Assembly: GCA_023415205.1 (NCBI GenBank)
Contig: JAEZLR010000023.1
Coordinates: 1-59,031 of the forward strand
Direction of reading: 5' to 3'
From: Bacillota bacterium
Lineage (GTDB): Bacteria > Bacillota > Clostridia > DSM-8532
DNA length: 59,031 nt
Positions 33,309-41,616 of this stretch are shown here, piece after piece. Both the position numbers and the translations under genes were made by a program. The notes under the pieces were generated by a model. That model was not told the origin of the DNA, did no database searches, and saw only the letters and a list, made by a program, of their open reading frames with translations. Positions within the stretch are counted from its first letter, which is position 1. Each line of letters starts with the position of its first letter.

Positions 33309-34067
33309 ATGAGCAATAAAGCAGAGGCTCTTAAGGAGAAGGAGTTGTCAGAGAAGGAGCTGTTCGATCTATATAGTGAAAAGCGGAACATTGAACTGAG
33401 AAACCTCATTGTTTCCCGGTATATTTATCTTGCTGATATCATTTCCAAGAAATTCATCAATCGTGGCGTGGATGCCGAGGATATTTACCAGGTGGCATGC
33501 GTGGCGCTCATTAACGCAGTGGAGCGGTTTAATACCTCCGAGGAAGTAAAATTTGTGAGCTTTGCCACGCCCACAGTTGTTGGCGAGATAAAAAGATATT
33601 TCAGAGACAAGGCATCGGTCATCCGTATTCCCAGAAGGATTTACGAGGTTTACCAGAAGGTGAACCAGGCCCGGGAGTACCTGATGCAGCAGCACAAACG
33701 AGCTCCTAAAATTGATGAAATTGCAGAATACCTTCATATGAAGGAAGAGACCATCCTGGAAATCATTGAATCCTGGAATGTCTATAATATTCAGTCCTTT
33801 GACCAGACCGTTTTTGATGAAGATGATCTGGAGCTTCACGAAACGGTGGGTGAGGAGGATGAAACCTTCGAAAAAATTAACAACCGGGATTTTCTGGAAA
33901 AGGCCATGGAGAATTTCAACCAGGTAGAAAAGCAGTTCATCCGGCTCCGGTTTTTTGACAACAAGACACAGAAGGAAATAGCCAATTTCTTCAACGTCTC
34001 GCAAATGTATATCTCTCGCTTAGAAAAAAGAACGCTGGATAAATTCCGAATGATTTTAAAAAAGTAA
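33309..34067 (+). CDS. RNA polymerase sigma factor of the SigB/SigF family
   Basis: A 252-residue sigma-70 family group 3 factor. Region 2 reads ISKKFINRGVDAEDIYQVACVALINAVERF, shown here as consecutive parts ISKKFINRGVDAED and QVACVALINAVERF; region 2.4 is near KFVSFATPTVVGEIKRYFRD; region 3 follows at APKIDEIAEYLHM; region 4 is the C-terminal helix-turn-helix TQKEIANFFNVSQMYISRLE. It resembles SigB, SigF and SigG but the context differs from the spoIIA operon. It starts two bases after the degenerate HATPase gene. A sigma-B-like promoter overlapping its end suggests that it may control the downstream HATPase gene. Confidence 0.9.
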   Translation: MSNKAEALKEKELSEKELFDLYSEKRNIELRNLIVSRYIYLADIISKKFINRGVDAEDIYQVACVALINAVERFNTSEEVKFVSFATPTVVGEIKRYFRDKASVIRIPRRIYEVYQKVNQAREYLMQQHKRAPKIDEIAEYLHMKEETILEIIESWNVYNIQSFDQTVFDEDDLELHETVGEEDETFEKINNRDFLEKAMENFNQVEKQFIRLRFFDNKTQKEIANFFNVSQMYISRLEKRTLDKFRMILKK

Positions 34068-34077
34068 AACGGGGTAT
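34054..34077 (+). promoter_or_regulatory. Sigma-B-like promoter upstream of the second HATPase gene
   Basis: TTTTAA (34054-34059), 12 bases, then GGGTAT (34072-34077) resembles the Bacillus sigma-B consensus GTTTAA-N12-14-GGGTAT with one mismatch. It overlaps the end of the sigma factor gene. This would give autogenous control of the anti-sigma gene. Confidence 0.4.
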
Positions 34078-34151
34078 ATATTTTATTGGGTACATAGTGA
34101 TCCGGGTGATTCGGAAGGCCTGGGTTCCGCCCTGCGGAGGCTGAAAGTATT

Positions 34152-34589
34152 ATGGAGAGAGAAAAAAAGATTTACAGTGAGATTATTGAAAGCGATGCTT
34201 ACCAAGTATGCAAGGAAGTACGAACTATTTTAGACAGACTGCAGATGACATCCTGCGTAGATACCGATCAGTGTTTTGATATTAAGGTTATATTGAACGA
34301 GCTTTTACAAAACGCCATTAAGCACGGCAATGAGTGCAATACCGGAAAAAAGATACGCGTGGATGTATGGCTTCAGGACAACAGCAAGGTTTTGGGTATT
34401 ACTGTTAAGGATCAGGGGCGCGGTTTTAATGCCACTGAAACCATGGATATGAAATTCAACCAGGTTCCCGTGTGCGATCCCATGGGGATGGATGAGTCGG
34501 GAAGAGGGTTGTTTATCGTACAGAATCTCTGTGATGGAATGGTTTTTAACACCCTAGGAAATGCGGTAACCGTTCATAAGCGTTTATAA
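34152..34589 (+). CDS. RsbW-type HATPase anti-sigma factor / serine kinase
   Basis: A 145-residue protein with a complete GHKL ATP site: N-box ILNELLQNAIKHGN (Glu50, Asn54), G1 box VKDQGRGF (Asp87) and lid motif MDESGRGLFIVQNL (113-125). It should be a kinase able to phosphorylate the STAS protein and hold the sigma factor. The ATG at 34152 follows GGAGG with an 11-base spacer. It is separated from the sigma gene by 84 bases and ends at a terminator. It is the intact counterpart of the degenerate HATPase gene upstream of the sigma factor. Confidence 0.88.
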   Translation: MEREKKIYSEIIESDAYQVCKEVRTILDRLQMTSCVDTDQCFDIKVILNELLQNAIKHGNECNTGKKIRVDVWLQDNSKVLGITVKDQGRGFNATETMDMKFNQVPVCDPMGMDESGRGLFIVQNLCDGMVFNTLGNAVTVHKRL

Positions 34590-34625
34590 TGCGGGCTAAG
34601 CGTTAAGAATAGGACTGATGCAAAT

Positions 34626-34650
34626 ACCGGCCATGGCGCCGGTTTTTTAG
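34626..34650 (+). terminator. Rho-independent terminator of the partner-switching module
   Basis: ACCGGC (34626-34631) pairs with GCCGGT (34638-34643), a six-base loop lies between, and TTTTT follows. Confidence 0.8.
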
Positions 34651-34736
34651 AAATTAAAGGTAAGGGAAGGGCAAACTCATAACCTATTCAAGGAATAAAG
34701 TGTGTGGTATAATAATTTCAAGGAGTTGATGACAAA

Positions 34737-37097
34737 ATGATGAAATGTTCTATTTGCAAGGAAAATGTTGCGGTTGTCTTTATCACCCGTGTTATAGATG
34801 GAAAAACCGAACCTATGGGACTTTGTATGTCATGTGCCCAGAAGCAGGGATTGGCACCCCTTCAGCAAATGATATCCCAATCGGGTATGACACAGGAGGA
34901 TATGGAGAACCTTAATAATCAGATGAATGAGATGTTTGGCAACATGAATATGGAAGAATTCGTTCAAACCCTGCCCACAGCGCTTGAGCCCTCCGAGGAC
35001 AAAAAGGAGACTCCGGAGGAAAGCCTGGGTAACCCGATGCTGCGGTTTTTTAACAATACCTTTGGCAACTTTGGGCCTGGGGCAGGTGGAGCCGCCCCTG
35101 AAAACGATGCCTCCAATGCCAAGGTCAAAAATGATCCCCCTAAGCCAGTGGCGAAATCCCCCAAAAAGAATTTGAACACCTTTGGGACGAACCTCAATGA
35201 GAAGGCCCAAACGGGGGGTGTTGACAGAGTAATCGGGAGGGATAAAGAAATTGAGCGGGTGGTACAGATCCTTAACCGCAGAACGAAAAACAATCCCATC
35301 CTATTAGGGGAGCCCGGTGTAGGAAAGACTGCCATAGCTGAGGGACTGGCCCTCCGTATCGTGGAACAAAAGGTTCCTGCAAAGCTTCTGGATAAGGAGA
35401 TTTATCTTCTGGATCTGGCGGGTATTGTTGCCGGCACCCAGTTCAGGGGTCAGTTTGAGGCACGCATGAAGGCTATCATTGACGAGGCCAAAGCACAGCA
35501 TAATATTATCCTGGTCATCGATGAGGTTCATAATATTGTGGGGGCCGGAGAAGCGGAAGGGGGGGCCATGAATGCGGCCAATATTCTGAAGCCCGCTCTG
35601 GCTCGGGGGGATGTTCAAATCATTGGTGCCACCACCCTGGAGGACTATCGTAAGCATATTGAAAAGGATTCTGCTCTGGAGAGAAGATTCCAGCCTGTTA
35701 TCGTCAAGGAACCTACCGTGGAGGAGAGCATCGAGATTCTTATGGGTGTCCGCTCCTATTATGAGGATTTCCACCAGGTACATTTCCCTGACGAGGTCAT
35801 CGAGGCTGCGGTAAAAATGTCCTCACGATACATTCATGACCGTTTTCTACCTGACAAGGCCATTGATGTCATAGATGAAGCTGGTTCCAGGGTGAATCTC
35901 AAAAATCAGGGAACCGTGGAGCTGGAGCACTTGAAGTCCCAGTTAAAAAGGATTCAGGAACTGAAGGAACAGGCGGCCGTCATCGACGATTATCAGCGGG
36001 CGGCCGACTACAAGGTGGAAGAATGCCGCCTGCAGGAGCATATCAAGGAGCTGGAGAAAGAGACCGGCACCCTGGATGTCACTCTGGAGGATATAGCCTA
36101 CGTGGTGGAAAGCTGGACGGGTATTCCCGTACAGAGAATATCGGAAACCGAGGCAACCAAGCTTTTGAAGATAGAAGCACGGCTTCATGAAAGGGTTGTG
36201 GGTCAGGAGCGCGGAGTTACAAGCCTTGCCCGTGCCATTCGCCGTACCCGTTCTGATTTCAGAAAGAAAAAGAGGCCTGTGAGCTTTATCTTTGTGGGCC
36301 CCACCGGCGTAGGCAAAACCGAGTTGGCTAAGGCGCTGGCTTTTGAGCTCTTTGGCAGTGAGGAGGCTATGATTCGGCTGGATATGTCGGAGTATATGGA
36401 AAAGCATACGGTCTCCAAGCTCATCGGTGCGCCTCCTGGCTATGTGGGCTTCGACCAAGGCGGGCAATTGACCGATAAGGTCAGAAGAAAGCCCTATTCA
36501 GTGCTCCTTCTGGATGAAATTGAAAAGGCCCACCCCGATGTCTTTAATATGCTTCTACAGGTCATGGAGGACGGGCGTCTGACGGATAGCACTGGAAGAA
36601 CCGTAGGGTTTGAAAACACCCTACTGATTATGACTTCCAACGCGGGAACAGGCCTGCGCACCAATGGAATAGGCTTTAACCGGGATGGTTATGAAGCCCT
36701 TGAAAAGAAGGTCAACAATGCTGTTCGGGAAATCTTCAGGCCGGAATTTCTCAATCGCGTGGACGAGGTTATTGTCTTTGAGGAATTGAGCAGGGAGCAG
36801 CTAGGCCAGATCCTCGAAATCATGCTGGGTCAGGTTACCCAGGATGTTAAGGAGAAGGGCATGAGTATCTTCTTTGATAACAAGGCCAAGGCATTCCTCA
36901 TTGAAAAGGGTTTTGATCAAAAATTCGGTGCCCGTCCCTTGAGAAAAACCATCCAGCGTCATATCGAGGATGAGCTCTCAGAACTCTTTTTATCTGGGAA
37001 AATCAGGGAGGGTTGTACTATCCAGGTGACCGAGCAAGAGGGAAAAATCGCCATGATGGTGGCGCATATTCCTGTGGTACAGCCTGTAAATGGCTGA
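34737..37097 (+). CDS. clpE: ClpE-like AAA+ unfoldase with N-terminal zinc finger
   Basis: A 786-residue Hsp100 ATPase that feeds proteins to ClpP. Instead of ClpN repeats it has a four-cysteine finger (Cys4, Cys7, Cys30, Cys33), as in ClpE, followed by a low-complexity linker to about 160. AAA1 has Walker A GEPGVGKT (191-198); a UVR-like coiled coil lies near 395-440; AAA2 has GPTGVGKT (521-528). The loop TNGIGF holds IGF (645-647), the ClpP-docking tripeptide position. A TATAAT lies at 34708-34713 but with no good -35, and no CtsR site was seen. A strong terminator follows. Confidence 0.88.
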   Translation: MMKCSICKENVAVVFITRVIDGKTEPMGLCMSCAQKQGLAPLQQMISQSGMTQEDMENLNNQMNEMFGNMNMEEFVQTLPTALEPSEDKKETPEESLGNPMLRFFNNTFGNFGPGAGGAAPENDASNAKVKNDPPKPVAKSPKKNLNTFGTNLNEKAQTGGVDRVIGRDKEIERVVQILNRRTKNNPILLGEPGVGKTAIAEGLALRIVEQKVPAKLLDKEIYLLDLAGIVAGTQFRGQFEARMKAIIDEAKAQHNIILVIDEVHNIVGAGEAEGGAMNAANILKPALARGDVQIIGATTLEDYRKHIEKDSALERRFQPVIVKEPTVEESIEILMGVRSYYEDFHQVHFPDEVIEAAVKMSSRYIHDRFLPDKAIDVIDEAGSRVNLKNQGTVELEHLKSQLKRIQELKEQAAVIDDYQRAADYKVEECRLQEHIKELEKETGTLDVTLEDIAYVVESWTGIPVQRISETEATKLLKIEARLHERVVGQERGVTSLARAIRRTRSDFRKKKRPVSFIFVGPTGVGKTELAKALAFELFGSEEAMIRLDMSEYMEKHTVSKLIGAPPGYVGFDQGGQLTDKVRRKPYSVLLLDEIEKAHPDVFNMLLQVMEDGRLTDSTGRTVGFENTLLIMTSNAGTGLRTNGIGFNRDGYEALEKKVNNAVREIFRPEFLNRVDEVIVFEELSREQLGQILEIMLGQVTQDVKEKGMSIFFDNKAKAFLIEKGFDQKFGARPLRKTIQRHIEDELSELFLSGKIREGCTIQVTEQEGKIAMMVAHIPVVQPVNG

Positions 37098-37173
37098 TTT
37101 CAACGTATGAATCACAGATGTCAAAATGAAATGAAGCTATAAATTGCTTTGAGTGTGAAACTCATAAGAATAA

Positions 37174-37231
37174 AAACCCCGCAGAGATGAAAATCTAAGG
37201 TGTATGTTTTCATCATGCGGGGTGTTTTTAT
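37174..37231 (+). terminator. Long terminator-like hairpin overlapping a start site
   Basis: ACCCCGCA pairs with TGCGGGGT, and inside it GATGAAAA pairs with TTTTCATC; TTTTT follows. The 3' arm GCGGGGTG doubles as the ribosome-binding site of the small gene at 37230, so the hairpin would hide it. Confidence 0.75.
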
Positions 37232-37415
37232 GGAAAAAGTCGAGCGAAAATCACGTATTCCCACGTATCTGATTGTTATTATCCTGGTGGTTGTGGCCGC
37301 CCTGGCAGCCGGAGCCTACTATTTCTTCGGTAGGAAAGGGGAAAAGCCCAACAGGGGAACCTATGTGTATGCACAAACCTTGAAGGAGTATGAGAATGAA
37401 AAAGCCTATCAGTAA
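37230..37415 (+). CDS. Small single-pass membrane protein upstream of spoVAC
   Basis: A 61-residue protein with a charged N-terminus (MEKVERKSR), one transmembrane helix (about 12-32) and a basic then acidic tail. I do not recognise a family. The start at 37230 follows GGGGTG, which is part of a hairpin arm; the frame is open from a GTG at 37200 but that start lies in the hairpin loop. It overlaps spoVAC by 20 bases in another frame, which implies cotranslation. An accessory role for the SpoVA channel is inferred from this coupling alone. Confidence 0.6.
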   Translation: MEKVERKSRIPTYLIVIILVVVAALAAGAYYFFGRKGEKPNRGTYVYAQTLKEYENEKAYQ

Positions 37416-37848
37416 GCATGAATATCAAAAGATGGTGGAGAAGAAGGCTCCCGGAAGCCATATTGTCAGAAATCTTTTTGCGGCATTTATCACAGGTGGA
37501 CTCATCTGCGCGGTCGGACAGGGTGTTGTTATGCTTGTTAAAAGCCTCGGCGCGAACAAGGATACAGTTTCAGCCGTTACCAGCATCACCATGATTTTTT
37601 TGGGTGCTTTTCTCACGGCGATCAATGTGTACGATGAGATTGGTAAGTTTGGCGGTGCCGGTGCCTCGGTTCCTATTACCGGTTTCTCCAACTCCATCGT
37701 TTCTCCAGCCATGGAGTTTAAGAAGGAGGGCTATGTAATGGGGGTGGGCGCCAAAATGTTCCTCATTGCAGGACCTGTTCTGGTCTATGGCATTTTTGCC
37801 TCCGTGGTGGCTGGAATTGTCTACTTTATTTGGAAGCAGGTGATGTGA
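37396..37848 (+). CDS. spoVAC: Stage V sporulation protein AC
   Basis: Part of the SpoVA channel that moves dipicolinic acid into the forespore and releases it on germination; SpoVAC is a mechanosensitive membrane subunit in Bacillus. The 150-residue protein has about four helices and the family stretch FGGAGASVPITGFSNSIVSPAMEF. ATG 37396 is chosen over ATG 37390 because GGAG lies seven bases before it. It overlaps the small gene upstream and abuts spoVAD. No convincing sigma-G promoter was found upstream. Confidence 0.94.
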   Translation: MKKPISKHEYQKMVEKKAPGSHIVRNLFAAFITGGLICAVGQGVVMLVKSLGANKDTVSAVTSITMIFLGAFLTAINVYDEIGKFGGAGASVPITGFSNSIVSPAMEFKKEGYVMGVGAKMFLIAGPVLVYGIFASVVAGIVYFIWKQVM

Positions 37849-38856
37849 TTGGCTAAAAGATTGGGAACTCAGACCATTGTATTGGATAAGCAGCCCCTGG
37901 TACTGGGTGGTGCGGCCATCGTCGGAAAAAAAGAAGGGGATGGTCCTCTGGCCCGGTACTATGACGAAGTGGTGGATGATGAATATGCCGGAGAGAAGAC
38001 CTTTGAGGCGGCCGAATCCCGATTGCTGCATGATGCCTTTATTAAAGCCTTGGAGAAGAGCGGGAAAGCTGCAAGCGATATTAATTTGATTCTCTCCGGA
38101 GACCTGCTGAACCAATGTACAGCGGCCAGCTATGCCTTCAGGGATTCCAACACGCCCTATTTGGGGTTGTTCGGTGCATGTTCCACCATGAGTGAATCCA
38201 TGGTCATCGCCTCAATGATCATTGACGGCGGAGCAGCGGATTATGTGGTATGTGCCGCATCCAGTCATTTTTGCTCCGCCGAGCGTCAATTCAGATTTCC
38301 CTTGGAATACGGAAGTCAGCGAACCCCCACCGCCCAATGGACTGTCACCGGGGCGGGGGCTGTGATACTGGGTAAGGATGGACAGGGCCCCAGGATCACT
38401 TGTGTGACACCGGGCAAGATTATCGATGAAGGCATCAAGGATGCCAATAACATGGGTGCGGCCATGTCACCGGCGGCCTGTGATACCATTATGCAGCATC
38501 TAAAGGATACCGGGCGCAGCGTCGATGATTACGATTTGATTCTCACCGGCGATCTGGGATCCTTCGGGAGCACCATGCTTCGGGATCTCCTGATGCGAAA
38601 TAGCATTGACCTAAAGAATAAACATAATGACTGCGGGATGATGATTTTTGATCTGTCCAAGCAAGGGGTTGATTGTGGGGGCAGCGGCTGTGGTTGCAGT
38701 GCTTCGGTCTTTTCAGCCTATATACTGGATCAGTTTAAGCAGGGCCTTCTCAAGCGCATTCTCTTTATAGCCACCGGGGCTCTTTTAAGTCCGACACGGA
38801 CCCAGCAGGGAGAAACGATTCCCGGTATTGCTCACGCCGTTTGCGTTGAGGCTTGA
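37849..38856 (+). CDS. spoVAD: Stage V sporulation protein AD
   Basis: A 335-residue thiolase-fold protein that binds dipicolinic acid on the forespore inner membrane. Family features include LYLGLFGACSTMSESM (the thiolase-like cysteine region, written GLFGACSTMSESM), SSHFCSAERQFRFPLEYG and CGGSGCGCSASVFSAYIL near the C-terminus. It starts with TTG directly after the spoVAC stop, with AGGTGAT just upstream, so translation is coupled. Order AC-AD-AE matches the minimal SpoVA set of clostridia. Confidence 0.95.
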   Translation: MAKRLGTQTIVLDKQPLVLGGAAIVGKKEGDGPLARYYDEVVDDEYAGEKTFEAAESRLLHDAFIKALEKSGKAASDINLILSGDLLNQCTAASYAFRDSNTPYLGLFGACSTMSESMVIASMIIDGGAADYVVCAASSHFCSAERQFRFPLEYGSQRTPTAQWTVTGAGAVILGKDGQGPRITCVTPGKIIDEGIKDANNMGAAMSPAACDTIMQHLKDTGRSVDDYDLILTGDLGSFGSTMLRDLLMRNSIDLKNKHNDCGMMIFDLSKQGVDCGGSGCGCSASVFSAYILDQFKQGLLKRILFIATGALLSPTRTQQGETIPGIAHAVCVEA

Positions 38857-38873
38857 CGAGTGGAGGAATTATA

Positions 38874-39233
38874 ATGATTGATTTATTGAAAGCCTTTCTA
38901 TTGGGCGGAGCGATATGTGTCATTGGCCAATTGCTGATAGATTTGACCAAGATGACGCCTGCCCGGATCATGGTGCTCTTTGTGGTGTGTGGGGTTATTC
39001 TGGGCCTTTTAGGTATTTATCCCCTATTGGTGGACTGGGGGGGAGCAGGAGCCACCGTACCACTTACGGGCTTTGGCAATGTTCTGGCCAAGGGCGTGAT
39101 GAAAGATGTAGATACCTTCGGTTTTTTGGGTATTTTCACCGGAGGGGTTAAAGCCGCCGCCGCAGGGATCACTGCAGCAGTGACCTTCGGATATATCATG
39201 GCCATTGCCTCAAAGCCCAAGGTCAAAAAATAA
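38874..39233 (+). CDS. spoVAE: Stage V sporulation protein AE
   Basis: A 119-residue membrane protein with three to four helices and the family motif DWGGAGATVPLTGFGNVLAKG, given here as DWGGAGATVPLTGFG. It is the third SpoVA subunit and presumably part of the channel with SpoVAC. ATG 38874 is chosen because GGAGG lies seven bases before it; the frame begins seven codons earlier without a ribosome-binding site. No terminator is evident before the next gene 80 bases downstream. Confidence 0.95.
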   Translation: MIDLLKAFLLGGAICVIGQLLIDLTKMTPARIMVLFVVCGVILGLLGIYPLLVDWGGAGATVPLTGFGNVLAKGVMKDVDTFGFLGIFTGGVKAAAAGITAAVTFGYIMAIASKPKVKK

Positions 39234-39312
39234 AGAGGGGGCGAACCATTGGTTTTACAGCCGCGTCTAATGTGGTAGAATAAACTGGACATCTTGCAAA
39301 GGAGAAAATGGA

Positions 39313-40650
39313 ATGAGAAAATCCAGAAAAAACAATGGCAAAAATGCCATGGCAGTATTAGCCACATTGCTTACGGCTGTGACCTTGATTATAGTCGGGG
39401 TTATTTTTTCGTCCAAAAACCCAAACAATCAGAGCGCGCTGACCCCGGCACCCACCGAAACCGCCACGGCTACTCCTTCAGCAACGCCTGCGGAGACGCC
39501 TACCCCATCGGTGACCCCTGAGGCCACCCCAACGGCTACCCCAACCGCTACGCCCACAGCCACTCCAGCCCCTGCCGTTAAGGGTGAGGACAGAAGGAGC
39601 ACCCGAAAGCTGGACGTTCCGGTGAAGGCGCTTTACTTAAACCCCACCAGCGTACGCTCAAAAATAGATCATTATATAGATTTGGCCAACAAAACTGAAA
39701 TCAATGCCTATGTTATTGATATTAAGAGTGATGATGGAAGGATCATGTATGATTCTGACCTGGAGGTGGTCAACGCCGCTAAGGCCGATACCCCTGGTTT
39801 TGACATACGGGAGGTCACCAAAAAGCTTCATGAAAACGATATCATTGTCATTGCCCGCATGGTAACCTTTAAGGATTCCCTTATAACCAAGCACATGCCT
39901 GAGCTGGCGATTAAGACCGAATCCGGTGAGGTCTTTAAGCAAAAGGAGTCCAGCGGCAGTTACTCCATGTGGCTGGATGCCACCAACAAGGACTCCTGGG
40001 AGTATGTGACCAGTGTGGCAAAAGAGGCCATTCAATTTGGTTTCGACGAAATACAGTTTGACTATATCCGTTTCCCCGAGACCTCATTATATGATTATAA
40101 GATCAATCTTGAGCCTGACCAGGAGCGTCATGACGTGATTGAGGGCTTTATCCGTTACACCCGTAATGCCCTTCCAGACGATACGATCATTTCCGCCGAC
40201 GTTTTTGGTATGCCTCTGATTGCTACTAAGGATTACGGAGAAATCGGTCAATCCCTGGAGACCATCGGCCCAAGCTTGGACTATATCTGCCCTATGATCT
40301 ATCCCTCCCATTATGCCAATAATGCACCTAAGGGTTCCATGAGCAACAAGGTGGGGCAGACCATCAATGGGGTAAAATTTACTCATCCCGACCTTAAGCC
40401 CTATGAAGTGGTGTATAACACCCTGATGGTAGGCAAGGACCGTGTAGAAAAGCAAAAAGACTACAACCTCAATATGCGCCCCTATATCCAGGGCTTTACC
40501 GCATCCTACCTACCTTCGGGATATTGGCAGGAATATGGAGTGGACGAGTACCAGGCTCAAATACAAGCGGTCTATGATGCTGGCTATACCGAATGGATTT
40601 TCTGGAATTCACCCAATAAGTATGTGGAAGCAGCCTTTAAGCCTGAATAG
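39313..40650 (+). CDS. Putative glycoside hydrolase, membrane-anchored
   Basis: A 445-residue extracytoplasmic protein: N-terminal signal anchor (about 12-33), a Thr/Pro/Ala linker (about 45-92) made of ATPTATP-like repeats, then a TIM-barrel domain of the DUF4015 type (KALYLNPTSVRS onward, with FDEIQFDYIRFPE and YICPMIYPSHY). The acidic residues in QFDYIRFPE and in the preceding SMWLDATN are candidates for catalysis. The linker suggests that the domain reaches into the cell wall. It follows the spoVA genes, but a sporulation role is only a possibility. Confidence 0.8.
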   Translation: MRKSRKNNGKNAMAVLATLLTAVTLIIVGVIFSSKNPNNQSALTPAPTETATATPSATPAETPTPSVTPEATPTATPTATPTATPAPAVKGEDRRSTRKLDVPVKALYLNPTSVRSKIDHYIDLANKTEINAYVIDIKSDDGRIMYDSDLEVVNAAKADTPGFDIREVTKKLHENDIIVIARMVTFKDSLITKHMPELAIKTESGEVFKQKESSGSYSMWLDATNKDSWEYVTSVAKEAIQFGFDEIQFDYIRFPETSLYDYKINLEPDQERHDVIEGFIRYTRNALPDDTIISADVFGMPLIATKDYGEIGQSLETIGPSLDYICPMIYPSHYANNAPKGSMSNKVGQTINGVKFTHPDLKPYEVVYNTLMVGKDRVEKQKDYNLNMRPYIQGFTASYLPSGYWQEYGVDEYQAQIQAVYDAGYTEWIFWNSPNKYVEAAFKPE

Positions 40651-40676
40651 CTTTGTCCTGACCTAACCCATCGCCC

Positions 40677-40706
40677 TTGTAGAAATAATCTTAATGGGGC
40701 TATAAT
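40677..40706 (+). promoter_or_regulatory. Promoter of uppP
   Basis: TTGTAG (40677-40682) and TATAAT (40701-40706) are separated by 18 bases, about 40 bases before the uppP start. Confidence 0.6.
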
Positions 40707-40745
40707 ATAATGGGTTGAGAGGTTTTCCAAACAGGACGTGATAGG

Positions 40746-41558
40746 ATGACCCTGCTGGAGGCTATCCTTCTGGGTATCGTTCAAGGGCTGACCGAATTTC
40801 TTCCCGTCAGCAGCTCAGGGCATTTGGTGCTTGTACAGAAGCTTTTGGGTATCGATCTTTCGTCCGGGCCCTCAAGGGCAATGATTATGACGTTTTATGT
40901 TGCCCTGCATCTGGCAACACTCTTTGCCGTCATTATCCACTACTGGAAGAAAGTACGGGAAATGCTGTTACACCCCTTTTCGAAGCTCCCTCTGCAAATT
41001 ACGGTTTCCACCCTCCCGGCAGTGCTCCTTACTTTACTTCTTGGTGATGCCATTGAGGGAACCTATTTAAGTTCGGTGCTTTTGGGGCCGGGGTTTATTT
41101 TTACCGGCCTGGCCATCTATTTTGCCGAGAAGCTGGGCAATGGCAGAAGAGGTCTCAATGAGCTAAGAACCTCCGATTCTCTGATGATGGGGGCAGCCCA
41201 GGGTATTGCCCTGCTACCTTCCGTCTCACGTTCGGGCATGACCATAACCACCGCCCTGGCTCTTGGCCTTGGTAAGGAGTTTGCGGCAGATTTTTCTTTT
41301 CTCATGTCCATCCCCCCCATCCTGGGAGGTGTGCTCCTGGATACAGTGGACATGATCAAAGGAAACAACCTCCCCCTTGAAGCCATAGGCTTCGAAAACC
41401 TTCTTGCAGGGATGGCGGCTGCGGGGATCACGGGCTTCTTAGCGATTAAGCTTATGCTGGCCGCCGTAAAAAAAATGAAAATGAAATACTTCGCATATTA
41501 TGTCTTTATCTTGGGTGCCCTCATAATAGGGGCGCAGATATTTTTTAAGGCCCTTTAG
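40746..41558 (+). CDS. uppP: Undecaprenyl-diphosphatase
   Basis: Integral membrane phosphatase that regenerates undecaprenyl phosphate, the lipid carrier for peptidoglycan and other wall polymers; extra copies give bacitracin resistance. The 270-residue protein has about eight helices. Catalytic motifs are GLTEFLPVSSSGHL near residue 18-30 and LPSVSRSGMTIT near 150-165, holding the Glu, Ser, His and Arg of the BacA family. It is followed 58 bases later by tsaD, possibly on the same transcript. Confidence 0.96.
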   Translation: MTLLEAILLGIVQGLTEFLPVSSSGHLVLVQKLLGIDLSSGPSRAMIMTFYVALHLATLFAVIIHYWKKVREMLLHPFSKLPLQITVSTLPAVLLTLLLGDAIEGTYLSSVLLGPGFIFTGLAIYFAEKLGNGRRGLNELRTSDSLMMGAAQGIALLPSVSRSGMTITTALALGLGKEFAADFSFLMSIPPILGGVLLDTVDMIKGNNLPLEAIGFENLLAGMAAAGITGFLAIKLMLAAVKKMKMKYFAYYVFILGALIIGAQIFFKAL

Positions 41559-41616
41559 GCAGGAATGCCAGGGATAGACAAGATCATACGCTATAGAATG
41601 CCATCAGGAGATTGAT

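Noticed and set aside
32603..34067. The STAS-HATPase-sigma genes as spoIIAA-spoIIAB-sigF
   Set aside because: The middle gene lacks the ATP-binding residues of SpoIIAB and a second HATPase follows the sigma gene. The set does not match the spoIIA operon.
34590..34736. A CtsR operator upstream of the clpE-like gene
   Set aside because: No tandem heptad of the GGTCAAA type was found.
37100..37173. A sigma-G promoter for the spoVA genes
   Set aside because: TGAATC-like and CATAAGA-like strings exist but never with the required 17-18 base spacing.
39440..39580. Short repeats in the hydrolase gene as a CRISPR-like or minisatellite array
   Set aside because: The repeats are imperfect, in frame and encode an ordinary Pro/Thr/Ala linker.
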